Below are positions 10,420 through 22,060 of a stretch of 64,000 bases of DNA, piece by piece. Both the position numbers and the translations under genes were made by a program. The notes beneath the pieces are model-generated. The model saw nothing but the letters and a program-made list of their open reading frames with translations. It was not told the origin of the DNA and did no database searches. The stretch lies in contig NC_081848.1 in assembly GCF_963259705.1 (NCBI RefSeq), positions 54,990,895 through 55,054,894 of the forward strand, read 5' to 3'. The DNA comes from Myotis daubentonii. Its lineage: Eukaryota; Chordata; Mammalia; Chiroptera; Vespertilionidae. Position 1 is the first letter of the stretch, and the number at the start of each line of letters is the position of its first letter.

Positions 10420-12070
10420 AATGCTGGAGCCCTCCACCCATCTGGAGATTGCCAAGTGTTCTCACCTTTCCTGCTGTCTCCCCACTCCTTACCCCAAAAG
10501 CACCCCTCCTGCTCATTTCCTGATTTTCTAAAACTCATGTAGGATCTCATGTGCTATAACCCTGTTGCAGGACATATTTAGCAGGCACAGACAAATCCCC
10601 CGAAATACCTGTTCTTAAACCTGAATTGCCACCTTGCTCCTTGGTAGTGATGGAGATGGCCCGGCTAGAAGCCAGGTGGCTGGTCTCAGGGAGCACAGAA
10701 ACTCTCTCTCCTCCATACATGGGCTCCAGTTTCTCTTTAGGCCCCTGAGAAAGTAACTTGGCAAATGAGGCCAAACACAGCCCTAGCCTTTATCCCACTC
10801 TTCTCCCAGGAACAGCCCCTCCATGCTGAACAGCAGCCAGTCTCGCCTGGGAGAGGACCAGGTAGCAGGGATGAAGGTGGCAGGGAAGGATGATCCCCGA
10901 GAAGGCGGGCCACAGGTAACCGTCCACATAAATCAGCACGTTGTCACAGGCCCCGGGCTGGGAAGGGCTAGGGTTAGGCCCTAAAGAAGCCCGACAGCAA
11001 ACACAAAAGAGAAGAGAGTGAGGACCAGGGAGAAGTGGAGACCAGCTTGAGCTCAATGTAAGGAAGAGCCCACCTGCAGCCACAGACAGGACTCGTCCAA
11101 ATGCACATGGGTCCTGTAGTTTCTTGCAACGTTTTTGCAAGACTGATTTTCCAGGCATATAGATTTTGACTACAAGGTGAGCAGTGACTCTGGTTGGTTA
11201 AGCCTAAAGGTTCCAATTCCTTGGCATGGCAATTCTGGGGGCATGGCAAGAAGCTGTGGCGTTATGTGAACGGTGCTGGGGAATGGAGGTCAGAGTCCCC
11301 TGGTGAATCTGGCTTTCTGACAGCGGTGGTATTGGTACGCTGAGAGTGCAGCAAAGATTTAGCTCTCACCGGGCCCATGTTATTAAGAGAAGAAAGGGTT
11401 TCAGATGTAAGAAAAGCTTCCGGCCTCAAGCCTCAGGAAGAACTCTATCAAGGCTCTTCCCATTGGCGTGCTCAGCAGCATGTGCCACTCTGGACCTCCT
11501 GGCTCCTCAGTGTGGCTCCCAGAATATTGCAGAAGAGTCACCACTGAAGCTACTTTCAGCACTGCCTACAGGCTAGTTAAGGCACTTACTATCTTTGTTC
11601 CAAATCCCAGTGACTCAAGAAAACCAAGGATTCTGGGTAACTTAATGTACTCTTAGGTCCCAAAATCAGTAACTGAAACTCCAAGAACAAAACAAATTGC
11701 CTCCCCATCTTCTTCCGTTTCCACTTCGGCTACAGAGTCAAGAGATACAGCAGCCAACAGTTGAAACAGCTTTCCACATTTCTTAAGCTCCTTTTGTTTT
11801 ATTTTACTTAACACTTTTACAAAATTGCTTGTTTAGTGCAGTGTCAGCGTGGTTCATGTGGCATTTCCTGAGAATCTTACCCAAGTGGTCTTTGGAACTC
11901 ACACTATTTTGAAAATGTCAAGGTTTTCAACAGCTCGCTGCACACGGGAGTTAACTCTGACAGGCCCTTCTTCCAGAAGCATGGGAATCAGGCCTTGATG
12001 AGCCAACATGTGGTCCCCATACTCTCTCCAAGTGGAAACACAATGCTAACCAGCCTCCTTCAATATCTGC
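10420..12070. other. Unassigned sequence, possible L3/CR1 trace
   Basis: No exon recognised. Around 11020-11070, 'ggagaagtggagaccagc' and 'agctcaatgtaaggaagag' faintly resemble the 3' end of a CR1/L3 LINE, but the match is too short to call. The rest is unassigned. Confidence 0.3.
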
Positions 12071-12074
12071 CCTG

Positions 12075-12540
12075 AGCAACAAGTCAGCCCAGAGCCTTGG
12101 GGTCAGAAGATCTGGGCTCAAACCAGAGCAAGCCGCTTCACCTCTCAGCCTCAGTGCTTCCATTTGCAAATAAAGAATAATAATATCTGCCCGGCTAGCG
12201 TGGCTCAGTGGTTGAGCATTAACTTATGAACCAGGAGGTCACAGTTCCATTCCTGGTCAGGTCACAGGCCTGGGTTGCAGGCTCAATCCCCAGTGTGAGG
12301 CGTGTAGGAGGCAGCTAATCAATGATTCTCTCTCATCATTGATGTTTCTCTCTCTCCCTCTCCCTCTCCCTCTCCCTCTCCCTTCTTCTCTGAAATCAAT
12401 AAAGAAATATTTTTAAAAAAGAATAATAATATCCTCCTAAAAGGTTGTTGTCAGGATAAAATGAGGAAATATACATTAAAGAGCCTCGCACAATGCCTGA
12501 CATACAGAAGGTACGCAATGAACATTTGCTACACCTGACT
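12075..12540 (+). repeat. MIR SINE split by a Ves SINE
   Basis: The 5' part ('atctgggctcaaaccagag', 'cctcagtgcttccatttgc') ends at about 12187. The MIR resumes at 12434 with 'gttgttgtcaggataaaatg' and 'caatgcctgacatacagaag'. The younger Ves SINE at 12188 duplicated 16 bp of the MIR on entry. Confidence 0.7.
12188..12417 (+). mobile_element. Ves SINE, GTGGCTCAGTGGTTGAGC lineage
   Basis: The head begins TGCCCGGCTAGCGTGGCTCA and leads to a TCAATGATTCTCTCTCATCA element, then a (CCCTCT)n run at about 12355-12381 and an A-rich tail. Perfect target duplications AAAGAATAATAATATC lie at 12172-12187 and 12418-12433. The B box is altered (GTTCCATTCC), so this copy is probably a poor pol III template. 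Confidence 0.92.
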
Positions 12541-12691
12541 GTACCTTGGTTATGGTGATGACTACTGGTGTCTAAATTTTAACGGGGCAAAAATAGAATG
12601 AGCCTCCTCTCCCCGCTCCCGCCAAACCTGATACTCCTCCTCCAGGCGTCCTTATTTCCGTTAACAGCATCGGTCCAAGCTTTTTACCTTG

Positions 12692-12919
12692 GCTTACAAC
12701 AGTGGTTCTCAACCTGTGGGTCGCGACCCCTTTGGGGGTCGAACGACCCTTTCACAGGGGTCGCCTAAAACCATCGGAAAACACATATACAATTACATAT
12801 TGTTTTGTGATTAATCACTATGCTTTAATTTATAACAATGAAATTGGGGGTCACCACAACATGAGGAACTGTATTAAAGCGTCGAGGCATTAGGAAGGTT
12901 GAGAACCACTGGCTTAGAA
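12692..12919 (+). mobile_element. Non-autonomous hAT element (URR1-like)
   Basis: The body is 12700-12911, from CAGTGGTTCTCAACCTGTGG to GTTGAGAACCACTG. The 8-bp duplications are GCTTACAA (12692-12699) and GCTTAGAA (12912-12919), one mismatch. The interior includes GTCGCGACCCC and GGGGTCGCC stretches near the left end. Same orientation and family as 1847. Confidence 0.82.
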
Positions 12920-13365
12920 GATCCTAGATGACTTGACCCCTGCCTAGCTCCACCTCTTATTGTACCGCTCTCTTCCTTCCCCAGTCACACTGACCTCCTT
13001 TCTGCTCCTTGAATGCCAAGCTCTTTCCTACTTAGCAACCTTTGTACCAGCCGCTGTCCTTTCAGCCTGGATGCTCTTTCCTCCCCTCTCATGACTGGTT
13101 CCTTGTCATTCAGACCTCAGCAGAATCATCACCATCTCAGAGCCCTTCCCAACCACCCACTGAAGTAGACTCCCAGTCATGTCACAGCACATCACCCTAC
13201 TTTAATTATTACTAACTGTTATTTTTCTTACTTATAAATGTTTTTGCTATTATCAGTCTCCCTGACTAATGTGTGGTCCAGGAAAGCCAGGACCTTGTCT
13301 GTCTTTACACTGCTATCATCAGTCTATAGCAGCGGGTAGCACTATTATATCTGTTGAATGAATGA
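12920..13365 (+). repeat. L2 LINE 3' remnant
   Basis: Pyrimidine-rich L2 3' UTR-like sequence ('catgactggttccttgtcat', 'cagagcccttcccaacc') ends with 'gtctatagcagcgggtagca' and 'tctgttgaatgaatgag', the typical L2 tail order. Confidence 0.55.
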
Positions 13366-13369
13366 GTGA

Positions 13370-14880
13370 GAAATGACTAAGGAGACTCCCACCTTAAAGT
13401 GAGGCCATGCCTCCAAATAGGCTCGCTAACCGTACAAAAGTCTGGACTCAGGTAATAAAGAGACAAGAACCTAACAGGTCAGAAGCCACAGAAGGCAGTG
13501 GCTTTCTGCTCTGACTGCCAGAGGAAGGAACAAGGAGACACTGACATGCCAAGAACGCTTCATCCTTGGCTCTCTCCCAACTGTTACAATATAATTTGGA
13601 GAAATTAGCCCTCCTCTGCAACATCCCCCACCTCTGCCAGGGAAAGCTAGTACCCTCGGAGAGAATCAAAGAACGGAATGTAAACACCAGAGCGGAAATT
13701 ACTGAGTGATTAAAAACACATAGGAGGATAATACAAACATTACCTGGATCTCCCTTTGGTGAACTGGGAGAGAGTATTTGGTGTGAAACCTACAATTTGG
13801 TGACTGATTATATACTCTCTCATAATGCTCTCTACTTATTTCAGGTGTGTTTGTTCTCCTCGCCTCTCCCCTATCTCCAGCAAGATCCTAAGTGCCCGGA
13901 GGGCTGGGAGCAGTCCTTCCCTTGTTTCTCCTGTCTCTCCTGCAGCATAGCAGTGATACCATGGAGCATGCACTTGAACTCCTTTATCTCAACAGCCAGA
14001 GCACAAACACACATGGCCTTCAGGGAGAGGCTGTGCAGAACCCATCTCGCTTTCTGATGTCGGCAGCCCCGACCTATCAGATTCCTCAGAGAGAGGGGCG
14101 AGGCAGGGGCCCACGGGCCCTGATAAAGGACCCTACACCCAGGCTGAGACTCCACCAGCCTTGGGTGCATGACGCAGACCAAGGAAAAGCCTTCCCTTCT
14201 CCCACCACACCTGACTCAGTCGCACACCCAACTAGGCAGAGACGCTGAAATCCAGCCAAACCCCAGACCCACCACCTGGAGGGCCAGTCCGTAACTGTTC
14301 TCCTCACCCAGAGGTGCCAAAAGAGGCAGAGCCTGGCACAGACGGGGTGTAAGAGAGTCGCAAAATTAACTGAGATAACGTAAAGCTCTCGCATCTTGCA
14401 AAGAGGGAAGTTCTGTCCTTTCCAGACTCTGAATTCAACAGAGGGAAGTCATCAGCATGACTGAGAAAGCCCTCTAATGCACTAGGCTCTCCAGGTGTTT
14501 TCAGATCCACTCTATGGCCAACAAAGTTCCTAAATCACCCCTCCTGACCAGTGACCATGCTGCAAACCCGTCTGCTTCCCGAGTTCCCACATGGGGCCCC
14601 GGTACTTAGGGTTGCTATTTGTTAATAGGATGTTTTAATTATGGCTTCATAGGACCTTGATCATCACGAAAAGATTAAAGGCAAACGCCTGATAGAATGA
14701 GGAAATCAAACCCAGATAGCCTCCCCTTTCCTAATTCTCTTTTTTAAAAGTGTCAGGGAAGCAACGTAATAGGAGCTGAGGTACAGCTTAATTACTACCA
14801 AACCAGTCCCAGCCCCGAAAGGGGTCCTGGGGGAGAGGCCACCGGAGGCCTGCAGAGCATGAACCCCCAGACCAGTCAGT
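13370..14880. other. Unassigned sequence
   Basis: No repeat or exon recognised. Overlapping open frames of 68-118 codons on both strands between 13797 and 14510 lie in the more GC-rich part and have no distinguishing features. Confidence 0.35.
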
Positions 14881-15065
14881 CATTGAGAATGGAGTTCAAA
14901 TCCCAGCTCTGCCAACACTGGCTGTGCAGGACCCTGAAGGAGCTAGTGATCTTTCTGAGAGTTGGTTTCTTTATCTGAAAAACAGAGAAGACCATTGCAA
15001 CCTGCCAAGATGGTTGTGAAGAGTGCCGATAATGTGTCTGGCCTGCAGCAAACACTCAATCTTCA
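14880..15065 (+). repeat. MIR SINE remnant
   Basis: 'Atggagttcaaatcccagct', 'tgagagttggtttctttatc' and 'agcaaacactcaat' appear in MIR order. Confidence 0.6.
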
Positions 15066-15069
15066 GTGC

Positions 15070-16412
15070 CTGTTAGGTTTTTCTTGTGCTAGCTCTGAAA
15101 CTCTCCTCTAATCGAGTTGTTTTATCTGCTTCCACGCTGCCAGCTCCAGTATCGTCAGCCCTCCACAGAACAGCAGCTCAAGAACACATTCTTCCTTTTG
15201 AGTTAAGGCACAACACAAGCCTCCCGTTTAAACTTCTATTTAAAGAACTCGCCTGCCAGGCAAAGTAGTTTAAGATCAAGAGGCGCCTTCCTTCAGCCAC
15301 ACGTCTGTCCCTCGCTGGGTTGAGGCCCATGGTTCGGAAAGCGTGGCCCAAGAAGGAAAGCCTTCCACCAGGCTGTGCTCAGCTAGGAACGCACACCCTA
15401 GAGAAGTTTTAAAACTGCACAGGAAGCATGTTCGATCTCAGAGAACACCCAGTTTTATGCTTCTGTTTAATACTCTTCAGTAAGTGAGGTTCGCTAAGTG
15501 TAAAGTGAGAAGGCTGGACCAGGCGATCTTCTAGCTACAACGTCTGAAGGTGCTGAGGTTCATCTCAGGCTCCTGCCGGAGCCACAGACCGAGATGTGAC
15601 AGCACTGCACATACGTGAAAACACAAAGGAACCAGGCGGGCAGCTGTCCTCCCCAATGTCACTTGCCAACAGAATATCCTTTGTAACGACATCAGGGAGG
15701 TGCAGCTAATGATACTTTTGCCCTACTTATTCCCAATTAAAGCAGAGTATTGTTTTTTTAACTGTAGGCACTCCCAACTAAAGCCACAGAAAACTCCCTT
15801 TCTCTCCGTCATGACTTGGGTTTTCATGAATCGGACTACATCGCAGCAAACCGAATCCTTAAGAAACCAGTACAGGACTAACCTGCTCTCCTGTTCTCGC
15901 TGGGGAAGGCAGCAGACACACTCTTTCCTTGAGCTTCATGTTGGCCTGATGAAAACCCCTGTCCAGGTCAGACATGGGGGGAGGACCTGGGCATCTGCAG
16001 AGGTAAAGCGCGAGCTCCCTGTCCACCTGCTTGCTTTCGATTTCGGTTCTGCCTCCCAAGGTGTTACAAATCTAGCAGCCACTTGCTCCTACTCATTCAT
16101 TCTATTTCCTCCCCGCCCCTGATGCAAAATCTGGCAACGGTGCAGGAACACAGTTCCAGCTCTGAGTCACCACCCCGCGCGGCCCAGCGGAGCGCTGCTG
16201 GGGGTGAACTGCGAGGCAGGTGCTGTGTGTCTCCAGCCTTGGTTCTTCTGTTCTTGGAGGCTCGGGTTGGCTGTCCCTCTAGAAATAGGACATAAGAAAC
16301 ATCCCCACCTAACAAGCTCTGGTGTCAGAAGGAATTGCTCTGCTCTGCCACACTGGCTGAAATCGACCCCACGGCAGAGCCTTTGATGGAGAAATGATGG
16401 CTCCCGTATCAC
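15070..16412. other. Unassigned sequence, partly GC-rich
   Basis: Mostly unassigned. A short MIR-like trace lies at about 15475-15560. 16120-16250 is moderately GC-rich without being a clear CpG island. An open frame at 15700-16122 has no recognisable domain. Confidence 0.35.
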
Positions 16413-16414
16413 TA

Positions 16415-16831
16415 CAGGTGTAGCCCCCTTTTCGAAAGGTCAAGTTACACCTCTCACTTTCATGAAAGACCAACATTAATGAGTACCTGTTTTTGCTAAC
16501 TGAAAGAAATCCAAAGAGGATGTTCGCTTCTACGGAAAAAAAGGTGAGAAGCAAAAATAGCGTTCAGCATTTGTTTTGCAGGGAGCTGTTGCAAAGGCAG
16601 CACGCACCCCAAGTGAGAGCCTGTGCTTTATCTCGACTTATATTGTGCATTACTGCTTTTACTATACGGTAGTGCTATTTTAGGTTTTATGAGTTATTTG
16701 GTATGATTTGATAAGTTTTTTGGGGAGTCTTGGAACATCCCAAAAATTTTCCACAAAAATTAACGGTAATTACTTCGCTTTACGAAAAGTTTCATAAGAA
16801 AGCTCTACTTTCAGAGAGCAGGGGAAACCTG
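16415..16831 (+). mobile_element. TcMar-Tigger-like DNA transposon remnant
   Basis: The left end CAGGTGTAGCCCCC and right end AGGGGAAACCTG form diverged terminal repeats, flanked by TA on both sides (16413-16414 and 16832-16833). Subterminal 'cgctttacgaaaagtttcat' near the right end resembles Tigger ends. It is non-coding and ancient. Confidence 0.55.
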
Positions 16832-17103
16832 TATTTCACACAGTGAGGGCCAGGAAGGGTCCAGCAGTTAAAAGCCACTGCACCTACTCCCCCTCGTAAC
16901 AATCTATGGCTCTTCGTCACTGTTTGGGATGGTTAAGGTCCAATCAGCATCGATTTAACCCTGTGGCTCTCATTCCCAGAAAAGGCCTGGAAAGGAGAAA
17001 GTGAGAGGGATCAGAAGGTGAAACTAAGAAACCAAAATGCCTTTACTGCCTGTGGCTTTATCGCCACAGCCTAATATCAACACTGTGGCTCTTTGCAACC
17101 TAG

Positions 17104-17853
17104 GTCTAGATCAGGGGTGGGCAACCTTTTTGTGAGTGCGTGCCAAAACCAACAAAATCTCTGATTCAAAATTCTTCTGCGTGCCAACCCTAATTTTTTT
17201 AGAACATGTTACGCCTACTTGATATCTCTTAAGGTGTACATATGTGAAGAACCTTGAAGAAATAATAAAATTCATTCGAGCGACAAAAACACAGTATATG
17301 ATGATGAAAAAATACATTTATTTTTTAATGTATACATGTACACTGATAGTCCGACAGAAAACTGTATGGCTCCGTTTGATATTATCAGTGGGACTTTTGC
17401 TGCTGCATCACTGATGACAGAGATTTTACATCAGGTTTATATTTTGTGACCTTCAGAGATACGCACGAGCTACTACTTTCATCCGTCAGGCTACTCCTAT
17501 CACGAGACTTAACAAAATTCACCACTGAGAACAAAGATTCACAAGCGTATGTGGATGAAACCAAAACACTGGTCGGATCTAGGAAGGCAGGGAGAGGTAA
17601 GGCAGAGGCATAGAAATTGCTCTTCCCCTCTCTCATCAATCCATGTCTATGGTCTTTAAGATAACTTGTTATGTAAAATTATTTATTTATCTAAGATGCA
17701 CCTACACTGAATTTATCTGAAAAATAAAAAAGTCGATATTAAGAAAAAAATTGTAAATGGAAGATTATAAGAGAGGGTTTCATGTGCCAGCAAAAGTTAC
17801 TGGCATGCCATGTTTGGCAGGCGTGTCAGGGGTTGCCCACCCCTGGTCTAGAT
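17104..17853 (-). mobile_element. hAT transposon with internal deletion
   Basis: The body is 17112-17845 (734 bp). The left end is CAGGGGTGGGCAACC and the right end GGTTGCCCACCCCTG, perfect 15-bp inverted repeats. Perfect 8-bp target duplications GTCTAGAT lie at 17104-17111 and 17846-17853. The minus strand carries the last part of a hAT transposase frame (17385-17639), so this is an internally shortened derivative of an autonomous element rather than a bare MITE. Intact duplications suggest a lineage-specific insertion. Confidence 0.9.
17385..17639 (-). pseudogene. hAT transposase C-terminal fragment
   Basis: An 84-residue open frame on the minus strand carries the hAT C-terminal dimerisation signature: a segment with SSTYACESLFS, then FVKSRDRSSLTDE, a YKPDV motif and a final QQQKSH before the stop. 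In this family the motif (CE..FS, K...R..L, PD...L) forms the end of the transposase. The N-terminal BED finger and the DDE catalytic core are missing because the element is only 734 bp long. It cannot encode active transposase. No ATG or splice signal makes it a plausible host exon. Confidence 0.75.
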
Positions 17854-17864
17854 GCAAGCACCAC

Positions 17865-17945
17865 GCAGATTTCACAGCTACATTCCAGTGCTTACATAGT
17901 GCCTGGCACACAGCAGGTGCTCAATAAATTTCTGTTGAATGAAAA
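17865..17945 (+). repeat. L2/MIR tail fragment
   Basis: 'Tagtgcctggcacacagcag' followed by 'gctcaataaatttctgttga' is the common mammalian L2/MIR 3' end. Confidence 0.45.
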
Positions 17946-17949
17946 AAAC

Positions 17950-18425
17950 AATACAGGCAAATTTTATTGAGTCTACTTGGAATGACAGGTTTACTAAAAC
18001 CTGTACCAGCATTTTTTTCCCTTTTAGAAATCTCCACATCCTTCATAACTCCTACTACTGCCTGTAGTGAATGTTCTACCAGTCTCTAAATGCTCAGATG
18101 ACTTGCTGTGAAACTAATAAAGCTCAAATTCTAAGGCCCCTCACTTTCACAAGCCCCGTCTAAGGCCTCCGGAAGGGCCCTAGCAATGTGTTGGCATACC
18201 TTCTGCAATTTTATATATTTTAAAAGAAGTCCCTCCAAAACATAGAAACATCAAGCGCCACAAAATATAGATCTGCATAGCAAGATGATCACGCGCCACC
18301 CTGACATGTCAGCCGAACAACACTTGTTCTAGCCACGGAGGAGATATCCCCAGCCTGCAGACACATCCTCCTCAATCACAAGTCCATTGCTGTAAAGACT
18401 GGAGTAGGGTTGAGAACACAAACTC
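17950..18425. other. Unassigned sequence
   Basis: No repeat, exon or RNA gene recognised. Confidence 0.35.
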
Positions 18426-18540
18426 CATTCGTCCAACATGTAGTCAGCCCCATTATGGGCTTAATACTCAGTGCTTTGGGGTAAAACAATGTTTAGAACA
18501 TAATTATCCCCACTGAACAGGAACTTACAATCCAATAGAC
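18425..18540 (-). repeat. L2 LINE remnant (antisense)
   Basis: 'Attatgggcttaatactcag', 'gtgctttggggtaaaac' and 'gaacttacaatccaatag' are the antisense L2 motif order. Confidence 0.45.
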
Positions 18541-18775
18541 TAGACCAGTGGTGCTCAACCTTGGCTGCACATTAGAATCACCTGGGAATCTTTTTAAAAT
18601 CCTGATTCCTGGGCCTCATCCTCCAGAAATTCTGTTTCTTTGTTATGGGGTGGGACCACAACATTAGTAACAAAGAAACAGAATTTCCGGAGGATGAGGC
18701 CCAGAAATCAGGATTTTAAAAAGATTCCCAGGTGATTCTAATGTGCAGCCAAGGTTGAGAACCACTGGACTAGAC
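18538..18775. mobile_element. Long-palindrome hAT miniature element (MER5-like ends)
   Basis: The body is 18546-18767 (222 bp), with perfect 8-bp duplications GACTAGAC at 18538-18545 and 18768-18775. The two arms, each about 100 bp, are almost perfect inverted copies; I see only a few mismatches, such as TGGTGCTC against TGGTTCTC near the tips. The arm sequence ('cattagaatcacctgggaat') is MER5-like. The spacer is short (around 'atggggtgggaccac'). It would fold as a single long hairpin if transcribed. Confidence 0.85.
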
Positions 18776-18830
18776 GGACATGGCCATCTATAGATACAAA
18801 TAAATATGTATTTTACATATTGAACATAAA

Positions 18831-18953
18831 TACAGGGGTGGGCAAAAGTAAGTTTACAGTCGTGAGTGCGCAAATCAGAGTATATTCTTGTATTATTATA
18901 TTGTATTATTTTCCATATGAACAAGTATAAACCTACCTTTGCCCACACCTGTA
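18831..18953 (+). mobile_element. mariner-type miniature element
   Basis: The body is 18833-18951 (119 bp) with ends CAGGGGTGGGCAAAAGTA and CTTTGCCCACACCTG, between TA dinucleotides. TA duplication and about 25 bp of inverted repeat fit Tc1/mariner. The interior is AT-rich with no coding capacity. A second copy lies inverted at 61259. Confidence 0.8.
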
Positions 18954-19039
18954 ATATCAATATACATAACTACAGATCAGAGGAGGTGTCATAATAGAAA
19001 AGTAAAGCAAGGCACACCTACTTGCTGAGTATCAATCAG

Positions 19040-19200
19040 TTAGCTACAACAACCCTAGAAGGTATATCATTTTACCTTCATTTACAAACGAGGGCATTGA
19101 GGCCCAAAGGAGTCAAGTGCCTTCCCAAGGTCACATAACCAGTAAGTGGCAAGGTCAAAATTCACGCCCAGATCTGCCTGACTCCAAAGTGTGGGCTTGT
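19040..19200 (-). repeat. MIR SINE remnant
   Basis: 'Tacaaacgagggcattgagg', 'ccttcccaaggtcacataac' and 'agtaagtggcaaggtc' are the reverse MIR core. Confidence 0.6.
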
Positions 19201-19720
19201 TTATAGTGACTACACTTCAGCCAGTGGCCAGTTGCCCTACAGAACCTCCAAAATGTCTGGGGAGACGTGGTGGTTTCAGGGGTACAGGAACCACATTTTG
19301 CACCAGCAGAGGTCAGAAGCTTCCAAAGCCCACACGCCTGGGAGTGGAGGAACAGAAAGTGCCATGAGCTTACTCATCAGGTGTATAGGCATTACCTTTG
19401 TTCACCAAGCAACACCCTAGCAGGAATGGGTGACAGCTACCCGGGAGCCAGAAGAGGCCACGTGAGAGGCTCCCGCCCTGCGGCCCTGCCTCCAAACTTC
19501 CTGGTCCCTGCTGCCGAGTCAGTCATGCTGGGGCACAGCTCCCAGTCCGCTGTCTCCGTCACACACCCGTTCTGGCTCCTCCAGCCTCCTCATCTCTCAC
19601 CACCTCCCTATACCCTTGGCTCCTGCCATACTTAATTATTCACGAGTCCCCAACTCACCCTGTCTTCCTACCTCTGGGCTTGGGCTCCTGCCATCCTTTT
19701 TTCCTAATGAAGTCTGCCCA
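19200..19720. other. Unassigned sequence
   Basis: No repeat recognised. A plus-strand open frame of 122 codons (19267-19635) lacks any recognisable domain. Confidence 0.3.
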
Positions 19721-19727
19721 CCCAGCC

Positions 19728-19945
19728 AGTGTGGCTCAGTGGTTGAGTGTCGATCCATGAACCAAGAGGTCACCAGTTCGATTCTCAGTGGGGGAACATG
19801 CCCGGGTTGTGGACTCAGTCCCCAGTAGGGGGCATGCAGGAGGCAGGTAGGTGATCAATGTTTCTCTCTCATCGATGTTTCTATCTCTCTATCCCTTTCC
19901 CTTTCTCTCCAAAATCAATAAATAAAATATAAAAAAATAATTTAA
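19728..19945 (+). mobile_element. Ves SINE, GTGGCTCAGTGGTTGAGT lineage
   Basis: The head is CAGCCAGTGTGGCTCAGTGG and the B box GTTCGATTC. A TCAATGTTTCTCTCTCATCG element, a pyrimidine run and an AATAAATAAAATATA tail follow. Flanks 'tctgccca' and 'tctgctca' look like a decayed target duplication, so it is older than its neighbours. Edges are approximate. Confidence 0.88.
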
Positions 19946-19949
19946 AAAT

Positions 19950-21330
19950 TCTGCTCAGCCTTCAAGGCCCCTTCTCTTCCCAGTGGTCCTTCCCGATCAC
20001 CCCAGGCTGCTCTGCTTTTCTTTGTCCTCTACACTCAGCATGGAAGGCTTACACTCTCCATACAGCAACACTTCCCACCAACTGTTTTCATTTTACCCCC
20101 AAACGAAGCACTACGTGTCACAGCAGGGCACAAACTAAGAAAGCAGAAGCTCCTTTCTTGCCTCCAATTCAGTGTCCATCTCAGAGGCAATGCCTTTATG
20201 TTTCTTGTGAAATTTTTATGCATTTAAAATTTTATCTATACATCTTTTTGGGAAAAAAATTATTTAAATAAAATAAAAGGATATATTATTCTACCACTTG
20301 CTTGCTACTTTACATATCTTAGATTCTTCCACGTCTGTATGCAAGGATGAACAGAGCAGCCTCCTGCACACACACCTCTGCCAGGACCCCCAGACCAGAC
20401 CAACCAGAGGGAGATGACCTGGGAGCCCATCCCAGGTACTAATCTTCACCAACATGTGTCAGAGATTTCAAATTGATATCCTGGGGGGAGGGGGGGTGTC
20501 CCCAAAATTAGTTTTATTTGAGCCAAAGTTTAAAAATAGGAAAAGTTCATATAAAAATCCAGCTTATCTTGGAAAAATGACAACTGTGGCAACACTGGGA
20601 CCCCAGGAGAGGTGGAATGGCACCTTCAGTTCACCTCAGTCCCCACCGCTCCCTACTGCTTCCCGCTGGCGAGGGTGTACGCCTCGTGCTATTTATCATC
20701 ACACCTGCCTTTCTGGTTTTCTTACCGAAGAGAAATTTCTTTGCATCACGATCTCAATCAGAATTGGAAAAACAAAAGATAAACAGAGTGAGCTGCGCAT
20801 TCCAAAAACAAACTGGAGATCATGAACACAGTCTGCTTTTCTGTACAGACATCTGGGTTTGCAACCCCTGTCGTATACCAACACCCTCTTTTAAAAATAA
20901 CTGCTTGTGACAGGTATTCAGGAAGGTTCTTTAAAAAGCCCACAAGTACCAGATGATGAGACCTGAATGATATTGTATTATCATCCCCCCCACCCCCCGC
21001 AACAATGACATAGGACATAGTGTATTCATTCACTGATGTAACAACATTTGAGAGCCAACCAGACGCCAATCACTAGTGTCTTGCACTGCCTCAGTAACCA
21101 AGAGGGTGGGGGATGTTCAACAGCATAGTCTCTATGTCCTGTCAAAGGTCAACAAAAGGACAGAGATTTTTCAGATTTTCAGATTCGTGAATGAGAATCT
21201 GCTTTCTTAGTCAAGAGCATAAATTCTCAGTTTATTAAGCCAACTTGAGATCTGCCATCAACTTGAGACCTTTCATCGTAAAGGGTAACCCTTGCTTTCC
21301 AGAAACCACAGGATTAAGAGTTTCAGAGCT
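19950..21330. other. Unassigned sequence
   Basis: AT-rich at 20220-20340 and otherwise unremarkable. Open frames at 20454-20910 have no domain features. A G-run lies at 20481-20495 and a C-run at 20984-20998. Confidence 0.3.
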
Positions 21331-21339
21331 AAAAATGGC

Positions 21340-21430
21340 ACAGAGCTCGCCTCACCCAATCTCTGTGTTTTACAGATGAGGAAACCAAGGTCTGGGAAGG
21401 TTAGAGAATTGCTCACAGTCATAGTTATTA
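21340..21430 (-). repeat. MIR SINE remnant
   Basis: 'Gttttacagatgaggaaacc' and 'aaggttagagaattgctcac' are the reverse MIR core. Confidence 0.5.
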
Positions 21431-21589
21431 CCAACCATAAACTAATGCTAATTCCTGGAAACAAGGATCATGAAATAAATCATACATTGTTTTAAAACTA
21501 ATTTCCTGCCTTAAACAAAATCCATTTCCCAGTGACTAATTTCCACTAACAAACATGAAAAATATATTTTAGAGCCGGGATTTTTTTTT

Positions 21590-21945
21590 TTGTCCAGTCA
21601 AAACACCTTGCACAGAATTCCAGGGCTGTTGGTCTGGATTCGTGTGGCATATGAAACACACATGGGGGAGAAGGCCATTTGAAGAGAGCGGCAAAGACTA
21701 GACAGGTGCATCTACAAGACAAGGACTCCCAAGAATTGCCAGAAACTACCAGAAACAAAGAGAAGGGCATGGAATGGACTCTCCCTCAGAGCGTCAAAAG
21801 GAGCCAACCCGGCCGGCACTTTAATTTCAGACTTCTGGCCTCCAGAGCTATCAGAGGACACGTTGCCATTGTTTTAAACCACCAGGCTTGTGGTAACTTG
21901 TTCTGGCAGCTCCAGGAAATAATATAGAATCTGTATTAGTTTAGT
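21590..21945 (+). repeat. MaLR (MST/MLT-like) LTR fragment
   Basis: 'Catctacaagacaaggactc', 'ggagccaacccggccggcac', 'tcagacttctggcctccaga' and 'accaccaggcttgtggtaac' follow the 3' half of MaLR LTRs. Diverged. Confidence 0.55.
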
Positions 21946-22060
21946 GGCATTGATGTATTACAAACCCAGTTAGTCAAAAGTGTAGAAAAGCTGTCACCAA
22001 GCCAGTAGGACCTTGGGACTCACTTAATAGTAATATAAGGTCCAAAAGAAGGGAGGTTTT

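Noticed and set aside
12355..12381. (CCCTCT)n run as a free microsatellite
   Set aside because: It is the expanded pyrimidine segment of the Ves SINE at 12188, within its target duplications.
16097..16315. Second CpG island at about 16.1-16.25 kb
   Set aside because: It is only a short GC-rich patch with few CpG sites, no splice donor and no sustained CpG density.
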